Shown: positions 8,483 to 16,876, counted from the first letter of the stretch. The stretch is DNA of 64,000 nucleotides from Chryseobacterium foetidum (GCF_025457425.1 NZ_JAMXIA010000001.1:62001-126000); one strand, 5' to 3'. The notes: a model not told the origin generated them from the sequence alone. Numbers and translations: made by a program.

Positions 8483-9337
8483 TTAAGTTCGGTTGTTTTT
8501 TAAATAATTAATGATTCCAATGACGTCATCTTTTCCGAAGCCTTCGTTTTGTGCTGACTGGTAGGTTTCAATTAAGGTTTTTGACAGAGGGAAATCGGCG
8601 CCGGCATCTTTGGCGAGGAGAATGTCTTTTAACATTAAGTCCAGTGAAAATGCAGGTTGGTAATCGTCTTCAATCAGCAAATGCGTTTTCACTTTGGTGG
8701 CGCCACTGCCGCTTGCACTTTCGTTAATGATGTCGAGCATGTCTTTTCTTTCAATTCCTAAATGATCTGATAACAGAATCGTTTCTGCCAAGCCCTGATA
8801 CAAAGCCGAAATAAAATAATTAACCGACAGTTTTGCTGCCAGACCTTTTCCGTTTTTGCCTAAATGTTTGATTTCTTTTCCAAGCTTTTGCAGATACGGT
8901 CTTGCTCTTTCAACATCTTTGTCTTCGCCGCCAACCATGAAAATTAAAGTGCCTTCAGCAGCAGGTTTTGTACTTCCGGCAACAGGAGCATCCAGAAACG
9001 AAGCTTCCTTAATTTTCAGCGCATCGGCAATTTTTCTACTGGCTTCCGGCGAAACTGTACTCATGTCGATAAAGAGTTTCTCTGAAATATCCAGTTCTAA
9101 AATCTGTCTGTAAATATCCTTCGCCGCTTCATCATTAGTCAGCATTGTGAAAATTACATCACTGTTTTCCACCAGTTCTTTCACGTCATCAGCTACTTTT
9201 GACTCAGCTTTAAACTCGTCTGCTTTCTCCGCAGTTCTGTTGTAAACAGTTAATGGAAATCCTGCTTTTTCAAGGTTTTTTGCCATCGGATGTCCCATAT
9301 TTCCTAACCCGATGAAGCCTATTTTTTCTGTGCTCAT
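8483..9337 (-). CDS. NAD(P)-dependent beta-hydroxyacid dehydrogenase (3-hydroxyisobutyrate DH family)
   Basis: 284 residues. The Rossmann motif GFIGLGNMGHPMAKNL (residues 7-22) starts the coenzyme domain. The substrate loop DAPVAGSTKPAAEGTL (117-131) and catalytic Lys169 in GKGLAAKLSVNYF follow, matching the beta-hydroxyacid dehydrogenase family, probably the GLYR1/succinic-semialdehyde-reductase-like branch. It catalyses NAD(P)-linked oxidation of 3-hydroxy acids or reduction of semialdehydes; the substrate cannot be fixed from sequence. It is the last gene of a run with the aldo/keto reductase and the broken DUF3861 gene (15 bp gap). Confidence 0.88.
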   Translation of the reverse strand: MSTEKIGFIGLGNMGHPMAKNLEKAGFPLTVYNRTAEKADEFKAESKVADDVKELVENSDVIFTMLTNDEAAKDIYRQILELDISEKLFIDMSTVSPEASRKIADALKIKEASFLDAPVAGSTKPAAEGTLIFMVGGEDKDVERARPYLQKLGKEIKHLGKNGKGLAAKLSVNYFISALYQGLAETILLSDHLGIERKDMLDIINESASGSGATKVKTHLLIEDDYQPAFSLDLMLKDILLAKDAGADFPLSKTLIETYQSAQNEGFGKDDVIGIINYLKNNRT

Positions 9338-9352
9338 ATTTTACTGTCTAAA

Positions 9353-9642
9353 TTAATAACTTTTAAGTTTTTTCATGAATTCTGAAATTGCCGGACTTAA
9401 ATCTTCAAACAGCGGATGATTTTTATTTTTAATTAAAACTTCTGTAAATAATTTCAAACCTAATGTAAATTCAAGAGACGTTTTTTCATCTTCAAAGAGA
9501 TTTTATTTTTTATTAAATAGAAAATTTTAAAAAGATCATCATGGTTTTCAAACTCAAAAGAAAGATTTTTGCCGGCCATCGAGCCATCTTTTAATTCTAA
9601 TTCTTTCAGATCAATATGGTATTTGTTATTTCTTTTTTCCAT
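9353..9642 (-). pseudogene. DUF3861-like protein gene interrupted by a frameshift
   Basis: The first frame gives 60 residues (MEKRNNKYHIDLKELELKDG..., with FEFENHDDLFKIF) and then stops. The neighbouring frame continues the family sequence with LFEDEKTSLEFTLGLKLF and HPLFEDLSPAISEFMKKL and ends in TAA at 9353-9355. Adding one A to an A-run near 9505 joins both parts into one ~95-residue protein, the usual DUF3861 length. The gene lies two bases after the aldo/keto reductase. Either the gene is recently inactivated, or the base was lost in sequencing of a homopolymer; the intact reading of both halves favours a recent event or an error. Confidence 0.75.
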
Positions 9643-9644
9643 AA

Positions 9645-10766
9645 TTAAGCTTTTGGTATTGGAGCGTTTTCTTCAATTAATTTTTCCTTTTTCAATTCTG
9701 CCCAAAAACCCGCAGGAATTTTTTCATTAAATGATGCTGCATTTTCCTGAGCCTGTTTCACGGTATGCGCTCCCGGAATCACTCCCGAAACCACGTCAGG
9801 AGCCGCCGCAAACTGAAGTGCTGCCGTGCGGAGATTCACTTTATGATTGTTGGCAACACGCTGTAAAGCTGTCAGTTTTTCTTTCACGCCAGCCGGAAAA
9901 TCGCCATTGTATAAATATCGATCTTTACCTGAGAGAAAACCCGCACACAGAGGAGCTCCAACCACAATAGAGATGTCTTTTTCAGCAGCTTTTGGAAATA
10001 CTTCATTTAAATCAGCCTTATGCTCAATCAAAGAATACTGACATGCAGACAGGAAAATATCAGGATCTGAAACTTCCATCGCTTTCAAAATCGGCTCGAT
10101 GGTGTTGACACCAAATCCCCAGCCTTTTATTAAACCTTCCTCGCGCATTTTAATCAATTCCGGCATTGCACCTTTGGCGGCGATATCAAAATATTTTACC
10201 CAGTCACCCTTCATATCCTTATTGTCCGGCGACAGATCGTGGATGAAAACAATGTCAAGAGAAGCCAGTCCGAGGCGTTGGAGGCTGTCTTCCACACTTT
10301 TTCTCACACCGGCAGCGGAGTAATCGTATTCGTATGAAAAGTTGAGCTTTCCTTTCCAGAGTGCATCAAGCTTGAAATCGTCATGAGGTTCCAGAATTCT
10401 ACCGATCTTTGTTGAAAGCGTGAAATCATCCCTTTTTTTATCTTTCAGAAACATTCCCATCCGATGTTCGCTAATCCCCAAACCGTACCACGGCGAAGTA
10501 TCAAAATAGCGTACACCCGCATTCCATGCAGCTTCCATAGATTGCAGACATTCGATATCGGGATTTACATTGAAACCGTTTCCCAAGGCGACACCGCCAA
10601 ATCCTGATTTATATTTCGGTCTGAATCTTTTACCCAAGCCGGTATTTTCAAATTGTTCCATTGTATTTTTGCTTAAAAATTGTGAGGCAAACGCAGGTGC
10701 GGCGGAGGATGCCATTAAACCTGCAGCGGCAAGTCCGCTGTTTTTCAAGAAAGTTCGTCTTTCCAT
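9645..10766 (-). CDS. Tat-exported aldo/keto reductase
   Basis: 373 residues. A twin-arginine signal (ERRTFLKNSGLAAAGLMASS) is followed by an Ala-rich h-region and the cleavage context APAFA, so the enzyme probably works in the periplasm. The reductase domain contains FDTSPWYGLGISEHRMG, with the catalytic Tyr and Asp, then STKIGR and FIHDLSP, resembling D-threo-aldose 1-dehydrogenase / L-fucose dehydrogenase-type enzymes. It oxidises or reduces sugars or aldehydes with NAD(P)H; how a periplasmic cofactor would be supplied is unclear unless it is folded with cofactor before export. First gene of a run with the DUF3861 gene and the hydroxyacid dehydrogenase. Confidence 0.85.
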   Translation of the reverse strand: MERRTFLKNSGLAAAGLMASSAAPAFASQFLSKNTMEQFENTGLGKRFRPKYKSGFGGVALGNGFNVNPDIECLQSMEAAWNAGVRYFDTSPWYGLGISEHRMGMFLKDKKRDDFTLSTKIGRILEPHDDFKLDALWKGKLNFSYEYDYSAAGVRKSVEDSLQRLGLASLDIVFIHDLSPDNKDMKGDWVKYFDIAAKGAMPELIKMREEGLIKGWGFGVNTIEPILKAMEVSDPDIFLSACQYSLIEHKADLNEVFPKAAEKDISIVVGAPLCAGFLSGKDRYLYNGDFPAGVKEKLTALQRVANNHKVNLRTAALQFAAAPDVVSGVIPGAHTVKQAQENAASFNEKIPAGFWAELKKEKLIEENAPIPKA

Positions 10767-11096
10767 TTTCTTATATTTTTGTGTGGTGTTTGCCGGTATT
10801 TACAGCATTTACCAGACCATCCCCATTATCACAGCTCCGATTTATTCAATTTTAACATAATTTTTTCAACTTTCCATTTGTGAAATCTGTTTTTTTGAAT
10901 ATTCAGAGTTATCAGTAAGAAAACTTTTAAATTTTAATGAAGGCTGAAGTTCAGAAATGATTTGTCGAATATTTAAATCTATTGATGAAGACATTGTAAC
11001 ATGCCATCAACTGAATATGATTTGTTACAGTGTATTTATCTGAACTTTCATTTTCAAAATCAATAAATCTTACGGAAATTTGCGAAAAAGAATTTC
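10767..11096. other. Divergent intergenic region with no confident gene
   Basis: AT-rich 330 bp between the divergent aldo/keto reductase and CAT-like genes. It should carry both promoters, but no clear TAnnTTTG/-33 pair was found. A 42-codon minus-strand reading frame (10866-10994) is present but has no supporting features. Confidence 0.5.
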
Positions 11097-11726
11097 ATGA
11101 AGATCATCGATTTTGAAAACTGGAACAGAAAAGAACATTTTGAATTTTTCTCATCTTTAAAAAGCCCGTATTTCGGTTTTACCACTGAGGTGGATTGCAC
11201 AAAGGCTTATGACAATGCAAAGAAAAACGGACATTCTTTTTTCGCCTATTATCTTTACAAATCGATGGTTGCGATTAATAAAGTGGATGCTTTGAAACTC
11301 AGAATTGTAGATGATAAGATTGCTTTGTACGATACAGTTCACATTGGAAGTACAATTGGCAAGGCAGACGGCACTTTCGGTTTTTCATACTTTGAGTTTT
11401 CCGATGATTTTTCCACCTTCAACGAGCGTTTGCAGGAGCAGATAACGACGGTTCAGAACACGAAAGGTTTAGGAATTAAAAATGAAGTTTTACCGCCGAA
11501 TCACATCAGACACACGACGATTCCGTGGCATTCTTTTACTTCGATTCTGCATCCTACCGATTTTGATCCTAAAGAATGTATTCCCAAAATAGCCTTTGGA
11601 AAATTCAGCGAGCGTGATGGAAAAAAAATGATGCCTGTTTCCATTGAAGCGCATCACGGATTGGCGGATGGGATTGATCTGGCGAAGTATTTTGAGGCTT
11701 TTCAGGTGGAGTTGGATAGGGAGTGA
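11097..11726 (+). CDS. Chloramphenicol acetyltransferase-like protein (type A CAT fold)
   Basis: 209 residues, close to the standard CAT length. The N-terminus IIDFENWNRKEHFEFF matches the family. The catalytic motif HHGLADG (His186-His187, Asp191) near the C-terminus corresponds to HHxxxDG, where the second His is the general base for acetyl transfer from acetyl-CoA. Chromosomal flavobacterial members are common, and whether they act on chloramphenicol is not given by sequence. It is a cytosolic trimer in the family. Monocistronic, with ~350 bp before the next gene. Confidence 0.85.
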   Translation: MKIIDFENWNRKEHFEFFSSLKSPYFGFTTEVDCTKAYDNAKKNGHSFFAYYLYKSMVAINKVDALKLRIVDDKIALYDTVHIGSTIGKADGTFGFSYFEFSDDFSTFNERLQEQITTVQNTKGLGIKNEVLPPNHIRHTTIPWHSFTSILHPTDFDPKECIPKIAFGKFSERDGKKMMPVSIEAHHGLADGIDLAKYFEAFQVELDRE

Positions 11727-12077
11727 ATTTGGTATATACTTGTTTTCCTGCATATTTTGTTTTGTTAATAATTGAATAATCTATCAAATAGTTTTTCTAA
11801 TAGAAAGACTATTATTAGTCCTCATTCAAGCAACAAGTATTTTTGATCCACACAACAACTTCGAGGGTTACAAAACAACCATTCCGCAACAAAACAACTT
11901 TTACTTTTCTTTAAAATAAAGTCTGTGTAACAAAACACAATTGACGGAGGTTTCCCAGACTTCATTTGAGACAAAACACAAACATGTTTTGTTTCGCGGA
12001 AAATTTTTGGAACAAATCAATAATTTATTTACATTTAAATTATTAATGAATTATTAACAAGTAAAAACACATTTTGT
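11727..12077. other. Structured intergenic region with spaced ACAAAACA repeats
   Basis: No gene is seen. The 8-mer ACAAAACA occurs at 11870, 11889, 11930 and 11971; the last three are exactly 41 bp apart. An inverted copy TGTTTTGT at 11985-11992 forms an 8-bp stem with the copy at 11971. A second pair, AAGTCTG (11919) and CAGACTT (11956), can also pair. Near 11795 AATAGTTTTTC and GAAAGACTATT could form a hairpin after the CAT-like gene. The cluster ends just before the promoter of the following gene. Confidence 0.55.
12007..12037 (+). promoter_or_regulatory. Flavobacterial-type promoter of the DUF6261-like gene
   Basis: TTG at 12007-12009 is followed after 20 bp by TACATTTA at 12030-12037, close to the Bacteroidota -33/-7 pattern (TTG, 17-23 bp, TAnnTTTG). 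The start codon is 40 bp further on. Confidence 0.5.
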
Positions 12078-12788
12078 ATGAAAATTACACTGTCAAAATT
12101 GAGTACCAAAGATTTGGCTACGCTTTCTCAGAGAATCATCAATTCTTCAGAATCAGGAAACTTTCCGGTCATCAGCAATCATCCTTTACTTGCAGAATTA
12201 AAAATAATGTATGCAGAGTACGATAAGGTCTACACCAAAAAAATCTACAGTGGAAAAGGTGCCAATGTAGCAAATGCAGACTTAGAGAGAGACCATGCTT
12301 TCAGAATTTTAAAGAATTTTCTCAACGCCTACAGAAAAATGCACACTTTAGCTAATCATTTGTTAGCCGAAGAACTTTATCAGATTTTTAAGCTGTACGG
12401 ACTTAGTATGGATATTGAAAGCTATTCTACACAATCTGCCCAAATGAAAAAGCTGACTGAGGATCTCGAAAAACCAGAGAACTTTCAAAAAGTCAATGCA
12501 CTTTCATTAGTTCCGGCTTTGAATGAAATGAAAGCTAAACATGATGCTTTTGAGCAGATATTTGCAGAACAGGCAGGGGCCAATGCCAGTTTGAGACAAA
12601 TGAAAAGTGCAACAGCTATCCGAAGAGATTTAGAAAAAGTTTTAAAATCTTTTATCAATATACTGACTGCCATGAAGGTTGTCGAAGAATGGAAATTATT
12701 GTATGCTGAAATAAATGAGTTTGTAACTTCAGCAAAAAAATCTCAGCAGAAACCCTCCGAAGAAAACATCAAAGGTAATTCTAATTAA
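12078..12788 (+). CDS. DUF6261-like helical protein, function unknown
   Basis: 236 residues, rich in Lys, Glu and Leu, predicted almost fully helical with no signal peptide or membrane segment. The pattern resembles the flavobacterial DUF6261 family (DRAFT assignment from memory: segments such as HPLLAELKIMYAEYDKVY and ERDHAFRILKNFL). The C-terminal tail (KKSQQKPSEENIKG) is polar and probably unstructured. It is transcribed alone, with a terminator 8 bp after the stop and a repeat-rich control region upstream. Confidence 0.65.
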   Translation: MKITLSKLSTKDLATLSQRIINSSESGNFPVISNHPLLAELKIMYAEYDKVYTKKIYSGKGANVANADLERDHAFRILKNFLNAYRKMHTLANHLLAEELYQIFKLYGLSMDIESYSTQSAQMKKLTEDLEKPENFQKVNALSLVPALNEMKAKHDAFEQIFAEQAGANASLRQMKSATAIRRDLEKVLKSFINILTAMKVVEEWKLLYAEINEFVTSAKKSQQKPSEENIKGNSN

Positions 12789-12796
12789 CCTTTAAG

Positions 12797-12826
12797 ACAG
12801 CCATCTAAAAATGGCTGTTTTTATTT
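12797..12826 (+). terminator. Intrinsic terminator after the DUF6261-like gene
   Basis: ACAGCCAT (12797-12804) pairs with ATGGCTGT (12811-12818) around a six-base loop, followed by a T-rich run. Confidence 0.85.
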
Positions 12827-12885
12827 TATAAGAAATATTCAACAAAAACAATTTTTCATTAATTTCGTCAAAAATCAATTAGATT

Positions 12886-15288
12886 ATGAAGATTAAATTA
12901 ACTATCTGTTTGCTGGCTTTTCTGAATTTTTATGAAGCGCAGGAAAACATCGGCTATCAGAAGCCTTCTGCGGAGATTTTGCAGCTGGCAGATTATGAGC
13001 GACCGCCAAGTGTTCTTACCAATTCAAAAAAAGACTGGGTTGTTTTTGTGTACAGACCAACGTACAAAACGCTGGATGATCTCAATCAGCAGGAAATGAA
13101 ACTGGGCGGCTTGAGAATTAATCCGGTGACCAATATTTCAAGTTCGGTGACGTACATCAACAATCTGAAAGTGCGGAAGATGAATGATAAAACGGAAGTT
13201 CAGGTAAAAGGTTTGCCTCAAAATCCGAAGATTACCAATACGAGTTTTTCGCCAGATGAAAAGAGAATGGCTTTTACCAACACCACCGACAAAGGAGTTG
13301 AACTTTGGGTAATCGATCTGGAAACAGCAACGGCAAAAAAGATTTCTCAGGATAATCTGAATGCCAATTACGGTTCGCCTTACACGTGGATGAAGGATTC
13401 TCAGAGTTTCCTTTTAAAAGTCCTTCCGGCCAACCGTCCGAAACTGATTGATGCTTCCAAAGATTTACCGACAGGCCCGATTGTTTCGACAGCAGATGGT
13501 AAGGTTTCACAAAACAGAACATATCAGGATTTGCTTAAGAACCCTCAGGATGAAAAGAATTTTGACAACCTGATGAGCTCTGAACTGTATCATACTGACC
13601 TTAATGGAAATCAGAAAAAATTTAAAGAAAAAGATCTTTATGCCGGTCTGTCTTATTCTCCTGACGGAAAATATCTGATGGCAACTACGATTAAAAGACC
13701 TTATTCCTACATCGTTCCGTTGAACCGTTTTCCGATGACTTCAACCGTTTATGATGCAAATGGAAATGTAATAAAAGTGGTCAATGAGATTCCGCTGAAT
13801 GAAATTATGCCTAAAGGTTTTTCCTCTGTAAGAATGGGGAAAAGAGACATGAGCTGGAGAAGCGATATGCCTGCAACATTGGTGTATGCCGAAGCTTTGG
13901 ATGGTGGCGATCAGTCTAAAACAGTGGATTTCAGAGATGAAGTTTTCACTTTGGACGCACCTTTCAACGGAACTCCAAAATCTTTTTTCAAAACAAAACA
14001 GCGTTATGAAGGCACGAGCTGGACAAACGATCATTACGCTATTGTTTCGGAAGGCTGGTACGACACCAGAAATACAAAATCCTATCTGATCGACCTGAAC
14101 AGCGGAAAATCTCAGGTCATTGAGGACCGAAATTATCAGGATGTTTATAGCGATCCGGGAAGTTTCAACACAACCAAAAATGATTTCGGAAGATATGTGG
14201 TCAATATGAAAGGGGAGAAGGCTTACCTTATCGGAGCAGGTTTTACGAAAGACGGTCAACATCCTTTTGTGGATGAGCTGGATATGAAATCTTTAAAAAA
14301 GAAAAGACTCTACACCTCAAATCTGAAAAATGCCAAGGAAGAAATCATCGATATTATTGATCCTAAAAAAGGCGATGTTTTAACGATACAGCAGTCGGCA
14401 AGTTCTTATCCGAATTATTTTAAGAAGAACATTAAATCCAATAAATCTGAGCCGGTAACGCAGTTTGCCAATCCTTTTGAAAGCATTAAAGATGTATACA
14501 AGGAAGTGATTACCTACAAAAGAAACGACGGTGTTACTTTGACGGGAACGCTTTATTTACCTGCCAACTACGACAGAAAAGCGAAGAAAGAAAAGCTTCC
14601 GTTGCTGATCTGGGCATACCCAACAGAATATAAAGATAAAAATACGGCAGGGCAGAATACACAAAACCCGAATGACTTTACCTTTCCATATTATGGTTCG
14701 TTTGTTTACTGGACGGCAAAAGGGTATGCGGTTTTGGATGATGCAGCATTCCCGATCATCGGAGAAGGAAAAACAGAACCGAACGATACTTTTATCACAC
14801 AGTTGGTTGCCAACGGAAAAGCGGCAATTGATGCTGTGGATCAGTTAGGTTACATCGACAGAACAAAGGTAGCTGTGGGCGGACATTCTTATGGAGCTTT
14901 TATGACAGCGAATCTTCTGACGCATTCCAAAGATTATGCATGTGGAATTGCAAGAAGTGGTGCGTATAACAGAACTTTGACGCCATTCGGTTTCCAAAGC
15001 GAACAGAGAAATTACTGGGACGTACCGGAAATCTACAACGAAATGTCTCCTTTTATGAATGCCGATAAAATGAAAACTCCGCTGTTGCTGATTCACGGTG
15101 ATGCTGACAATAATCCTGGAACATTTACTTTGCAGACGGAAAGGTATTTTCAGGCTTTGAAAAACCTTGGGGCACCAGTGAAGATGGTTCTTTTACCTAA
15201 AGAAGCTCACGGATATGTTGCGAAAGAAAACATTTTGCATTTGCTTTGGGAACAGGATCAGTTTCTGGAGAAGTGTCTGAAGAAGTAA
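12886..15288 (+). CDS. Secreted S9 family peptidase (prolyl oligopeptidase fold, glutamyl endopeptidase-like)
   Basis: 800 residues with a signal peptide (MKIKLTICLLAFLNFYEAQ). Residues ~40-540 form the beta-propeller domain. The alpha/beta-hydrolase domain follows, with the nucleophile in GGHSYGAFMTANLL (Ser668), Asp741 in HGDADNNPG and His775 in EAHGY. The GGHSYGAFMTANLL form is that of the S9D glutamyl endopeptidase branch, known from chloroplast CGEP, which cuts after Glu. A periplasmic or secreted peptide-degrading role is likely. Monocistronic, with terminators on both sides. Confidence 0.9.
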   Translation: MKIKLTICLLAFLNFYEAQENIGYQKPSAEILQLADYERPPSVLTNSKKDWVVFVYRPTYKTLDDLNQQEMKLGGLRINPVTNISSSVTYINNLKVRKMNDKTEVQVKGLPQNPKITNTSFSPDEKRMAFTNTTDKGVELWVIDLETATAKKISQDNLNANYGSPYTWMKDSQSFLLKVLPANRPKLIDASKDLPTGPIVSTADGKVSQNRTYQDLLKNPQDEKNFDNLMSSELYHTDLNGNQKKFKEKDLYAGLSYSPDGKYLMATTIKRPYSYIVPLNRFPMTSTVYDANGNVIKVVNEIPLNEIMPKGFSSVRMGKRDMSWRSDMPATLVYAEALDGGDQSKTVDFRDEVFTLDAPFNGTPKSFFKTKQRYEGTSWTNDHYAIVSEGWYDTRNTKSYLIDLNSGKSQVIEDRNYQDVYSDPGSFNTTKNDFGRYVVNMKGEKAYLIGAGFTKDGQHPFVDELDMKSLKKKRLYTSNLKNAKEEIIDIIDPKKGDVLTIQQSASSYPNYFKKNIKSNKSEPVTQFANPFESIKDVYKEVITYKRNDGVTLTGTLYLPANYDRKAKKEKLPLLIWAYPTEYKDKNTAGQNTQNPNDFTFPYYGSFVYWTAKGYAVLDDAAFPIIGEGKTEPNDTFITQLVANGKAAIDAVDQLGYIDRTKVAVGGHSYGAFMTANLLTHSKDYACGIARSGAYNRTLTPFGFQSEQRNYWDVPEIYNEMSPFMNADKMKTPLLLIHGDADNNPGTFTLQTERYFQALKNLGAPVKMVLLPKEAHGYVAKENILHLLWEQDQFLEKCLKK

Positions 15289-15374
15289 GCGTAAACAGGT
15301 ATTTAAAAACAAAATTTTCAACCATTTTTCTTCCTCCAACTCTGAAGGGTGGAAAAATGCCGAGAAAGCATCGT

Positions 15375-15415
15375 TAAAATCATGCTTGTGTCATCCTGAG
15401 TTTGTCGAAGGAAAT
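15375..15415. repeat. Fragment of a common Bacteroidota intergenic repeat
   Basis: The stretch TGTCATCCTGAGTTTGTCG followed by AAGGAA is a sequence often scattered between genes in Bacteroidota. Only one clear copy is seen here; a distant relative lies at 38183-38260. Recognition is from memory, not from a search. Confidence 0.4.
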
Positions 15416-15458
15416 TTTGATCAAATACAAAAAAGTTTAAAACGACTTTTAAAATAAA

Positions 15459-15490
15459 CTGCCCCTGAAAGTTTCATCCTTCAGGGGCAG
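15459..15490. terminator. Bidirectional terminator between convergent genes
   Basis: CTGCCCCTGAA (15459-15469) and TTCAGGGGCAG (15480-15490) form a perfect 11-bp GC-rich stem with a 10-base loop. A T-rich run follows on the plus strand (GTTTTTATAG) and, on the minus strand, TTTATTTTAA. It lies between the S9 peptidase (plus) and the thioredoxin operon (minus). Confidence 0.9.
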
Positions 15491-15516
15491 TGTTTTTATA
15501 GTTTTAAAACTAAAAT

Positions 15517-15765
15517 TTATTTATCAATCGATCCCAAAACCTTTTGTGCAAAAGAGTTTAGGGCATCTTTTTCGCTCATTCCGTTTTGTACGTTGGCGTG
15601 AACTTCCAAAGCACCGCAGATATTGGTGATCAATTCTCCGGCAACATTCATATCTTCGTCAGTGGTTCCTCTGAATTCTGTAAAGCTTTCCAGAACTTCC
15701 AAAGTTTTTTCTAAATTTTCAGGAGTCTGTGTCTGAAAAAACTGTCTTATAATCGGTAATTTCAT
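15517..15765 (-). CDS. DUF6952-like small protein in the peroxiredoxin operon
   Basis: 82 residues, acidic and helical, starting MKLPIIRQFFQTQTPENLEKTLEVLE. It resembles the small flavobacterial DUF6952 family (assignment from memory), whose function is unknown. It lies 5 bp after the thioredoxin gene, so it is almost certainly cotranscribed and perhaps involved in peroxide defence. No cysteine of CxxC type is present apart from a single Cys in ITNICGALE. Confidence 0.7.
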   Translation of the reverse strand: MKLPIIRQFFQTQTPENLEKTLEVLESFTEFRGTTDEDMNVAGELITNICGALEVHANVQNGMSEKDALNSFAQKVLGSIDK

Positions 15766-15770
15766 TGTAA

Positions 15771-16076
15771 TTAAAGTTCGATGAATAATTCAATTAAACT
15801 TTCAGCTTTGTTAGACTGCACCTGATTTACCAGTTCTCCGTTTTTGAAAATGGCAAACGTAGGCAAATTGTCTACTTTAGCTAATTTTCTACTTTCAGGA
15901 AGTTTTTCTGCATCCACATATAAAAAAGGAATTGCATCATTCTCAGAAGCTAATTTTTTGAATTTCGGCTTCATAATTCTGCAGTTTCCACACCATGTTG
16001 CTCCGTATTGCACCACAACTTTTTCATTATCGCTTACAATGCTTTGCAACGTATCTTCCGCTAATTCTGTATACAT
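15771..16076 (-). CDS. Thioredoxin family protein
   Basis: 101 residues with the fold YGATWCGNCRIMKPKFKKL; the redox pair is Cys29-Gly-Asn-Cys32, instead of the classical WCGPC. The cis-proline loop NLPTFAIFKNG follows. It has no signal peptide and is cytosolic. It is the middle gene of peroxiredoxin-thioredoxin-DUF6952 and is the likely electron donor of the peroxiredoxin. A 126-bp (from 16076) repeat-containing gap separates it from the peroxiredoxin gene. Confidence 0.9.
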   Translation of the reverse strand: MYTELAEDTLQSIVSDNEKVVVQYGATWCGNCRIMKPKFKKLASENDAIPFLYVDAEKLPESRKLAKVDNLPTFAIFKNGELVNQVQSNKAESLIELFIEL

Positions 16077-16081
16077 AATTT

Positions 16082-16190
16082 CAATTTGAAAATGTGAAAA
16101 TTTATTAATTTGAAAATGTCATTAAACAGAAAATGAGATAATTTTTAAATAATCATGTGATTAATTTTCTAATTATCTCATTTTCAAATT
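16082..16190. repeat. Intergenic inverted repeat between peroxiredoxin and thioredoxin genes
   Basis: GAAAATGAGATAATT (16129-16143) and its exact reverse complement (16171-16185) form a 15-bp stem with a 27-base loop. Flanking copies of AATTTGAAAATG (16083-16094 and 16108-16119) and CATTTTCAAATT extend the symmetry. The element lies inside a likely operon, so it may be a processing or attenuation site. Confidence 0.7.
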
Positions 16191-16202
16191 AACACATTTA
16201 TC

Positions 16203-16835
16203 TTAGTTTTTTGCTAAATACTCAGCTGTAGAAGTTCTGTCTGCTTTCATCGCATCTTTTCCTTCTTCCCAGTTGGCAGGGCAAACTTCACCATGCTTCT
16301 GAACGTGAGTGTAAGCGTCAATCATTCTTAAGAATTCTTTTACATTTCTTCCCAAAGGCATATCGTTTACCGCTTCGTGAAATACTTTTCCGGTCTCGTC
16401 GATAAGATAAGTTGCTCTGTAAGTAACGTTAGAACCTGTGAAAACTTCATTTCCTTCTTCGTCAAAATCAAGATCCTGATCTACAATGTCAAGCAGATTT
16501 GCCAACTGTCTGTGAGTATCAGCCAAAAGCGGGTAAGTTACACCTTCAATACCACCGTTGTCTTTTGATACATTTAACCATGCGAAATGTACTTCGTTTG
16601 TATCACAAGAAGCACCGATTACTTTAGTATTTCTTTTTTCGAATTCAGGTAAAGCTTCCTGAAAAGCGTGAAGCTCAGTCGGGCAAACGAAAGTGAAATC
16701 TTTCGGGTACCAGAATAAAAGAACTTTTTGTTGGTTTTCTGCAGCTTCCTGAAATACATTGATTCTTAAATCATCACCCATTTCAGACATTGCGTCAATC
16801 GTTACATTTGGGAATTTTTTTCCTACTAAAGACAT
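16203..16835 (-). CDS. Peroxiredoxin (AhpC/Prx1-type 2-Cys)
   Basis: About 210 residues. The peroxidatic cysteine is Cys51 in FWYPKDFTFVCPTE; the resolving cysteine is in HGEVCPANW near the C-terminus (about Cys185). This is a typical 2-Cys peroxiredoxin that reduces hydrogen peroxide and organic peroxides, with electrons probably from the neighbouring thioredoxin. ATG at 16835 gives MSLVGKKFPNVTID; the upstream in-frame start at 16871 adds a Lys/Asn-rich leader not seen in the family. A -7 box TATATTTG is on the minus strand at 16869-16876. Confidence 0.93.
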   Translation of the reverse strand: MSLVGKKFPNVTIDAMSEMGDDLRINVFQEAAENQQKVLLFWYPKDFTFVCPTELHAFQEALPEFEKRNTKVIGASCDTNEVHFAWLNVSKDNGGIEGVTYPLLADTHRQLANLLDIVDQDLDFDEEGNEVFTGSNVTYRATYLIDETGKVFHEAVNDMPLGRNVKEFLRMIDAYTHVQKHGEVCPANWEEGKDAMKADRTSTAEYLAKN

Positions 16836-16868
16836 AATTTTCTTGTTTTTATTTAAATTTTTCTGGTG

Positions 16869-16876
16869 CAAATATA
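16869..16876 (-). promoter_or_regulatory. -7 promoter box of the peroxiredoxin operon
   Basis: Minus-strand TATATTTG, a perfect match to TAnnTTTG, 33 bp before the chosen start. No clear TTG at the right distance was found, so the -33 element is uncertain. Confidence 0.45.

Noticed and set aside
10866..10994. A 42-codon minus-strand reading frame in the intergenic region
   Set aside because: No Shine-Dalgarno-like site, no motif, no neighbour linkage and a length expected by chance in AT-rich DNA.
11097..11726. Acquired chloramphenicol-resistance gene
   Set aside because: It has the motif of the family, but base composition matches its neighbours and no mobile element is present; resistance cannot be claimed.
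11865..11992. Possible CRISPR array from the repeated ACAAAACA
   Set aside because: Units are only 8 bp, with irregular first spacing and no cas genes; too short for CRISPR repeats.
13741..14262. A 173-codon open frame on the minus strand
   Set aside because: Antisense to the S9 peptidase propeller domain; a shadow of that coding sequence.
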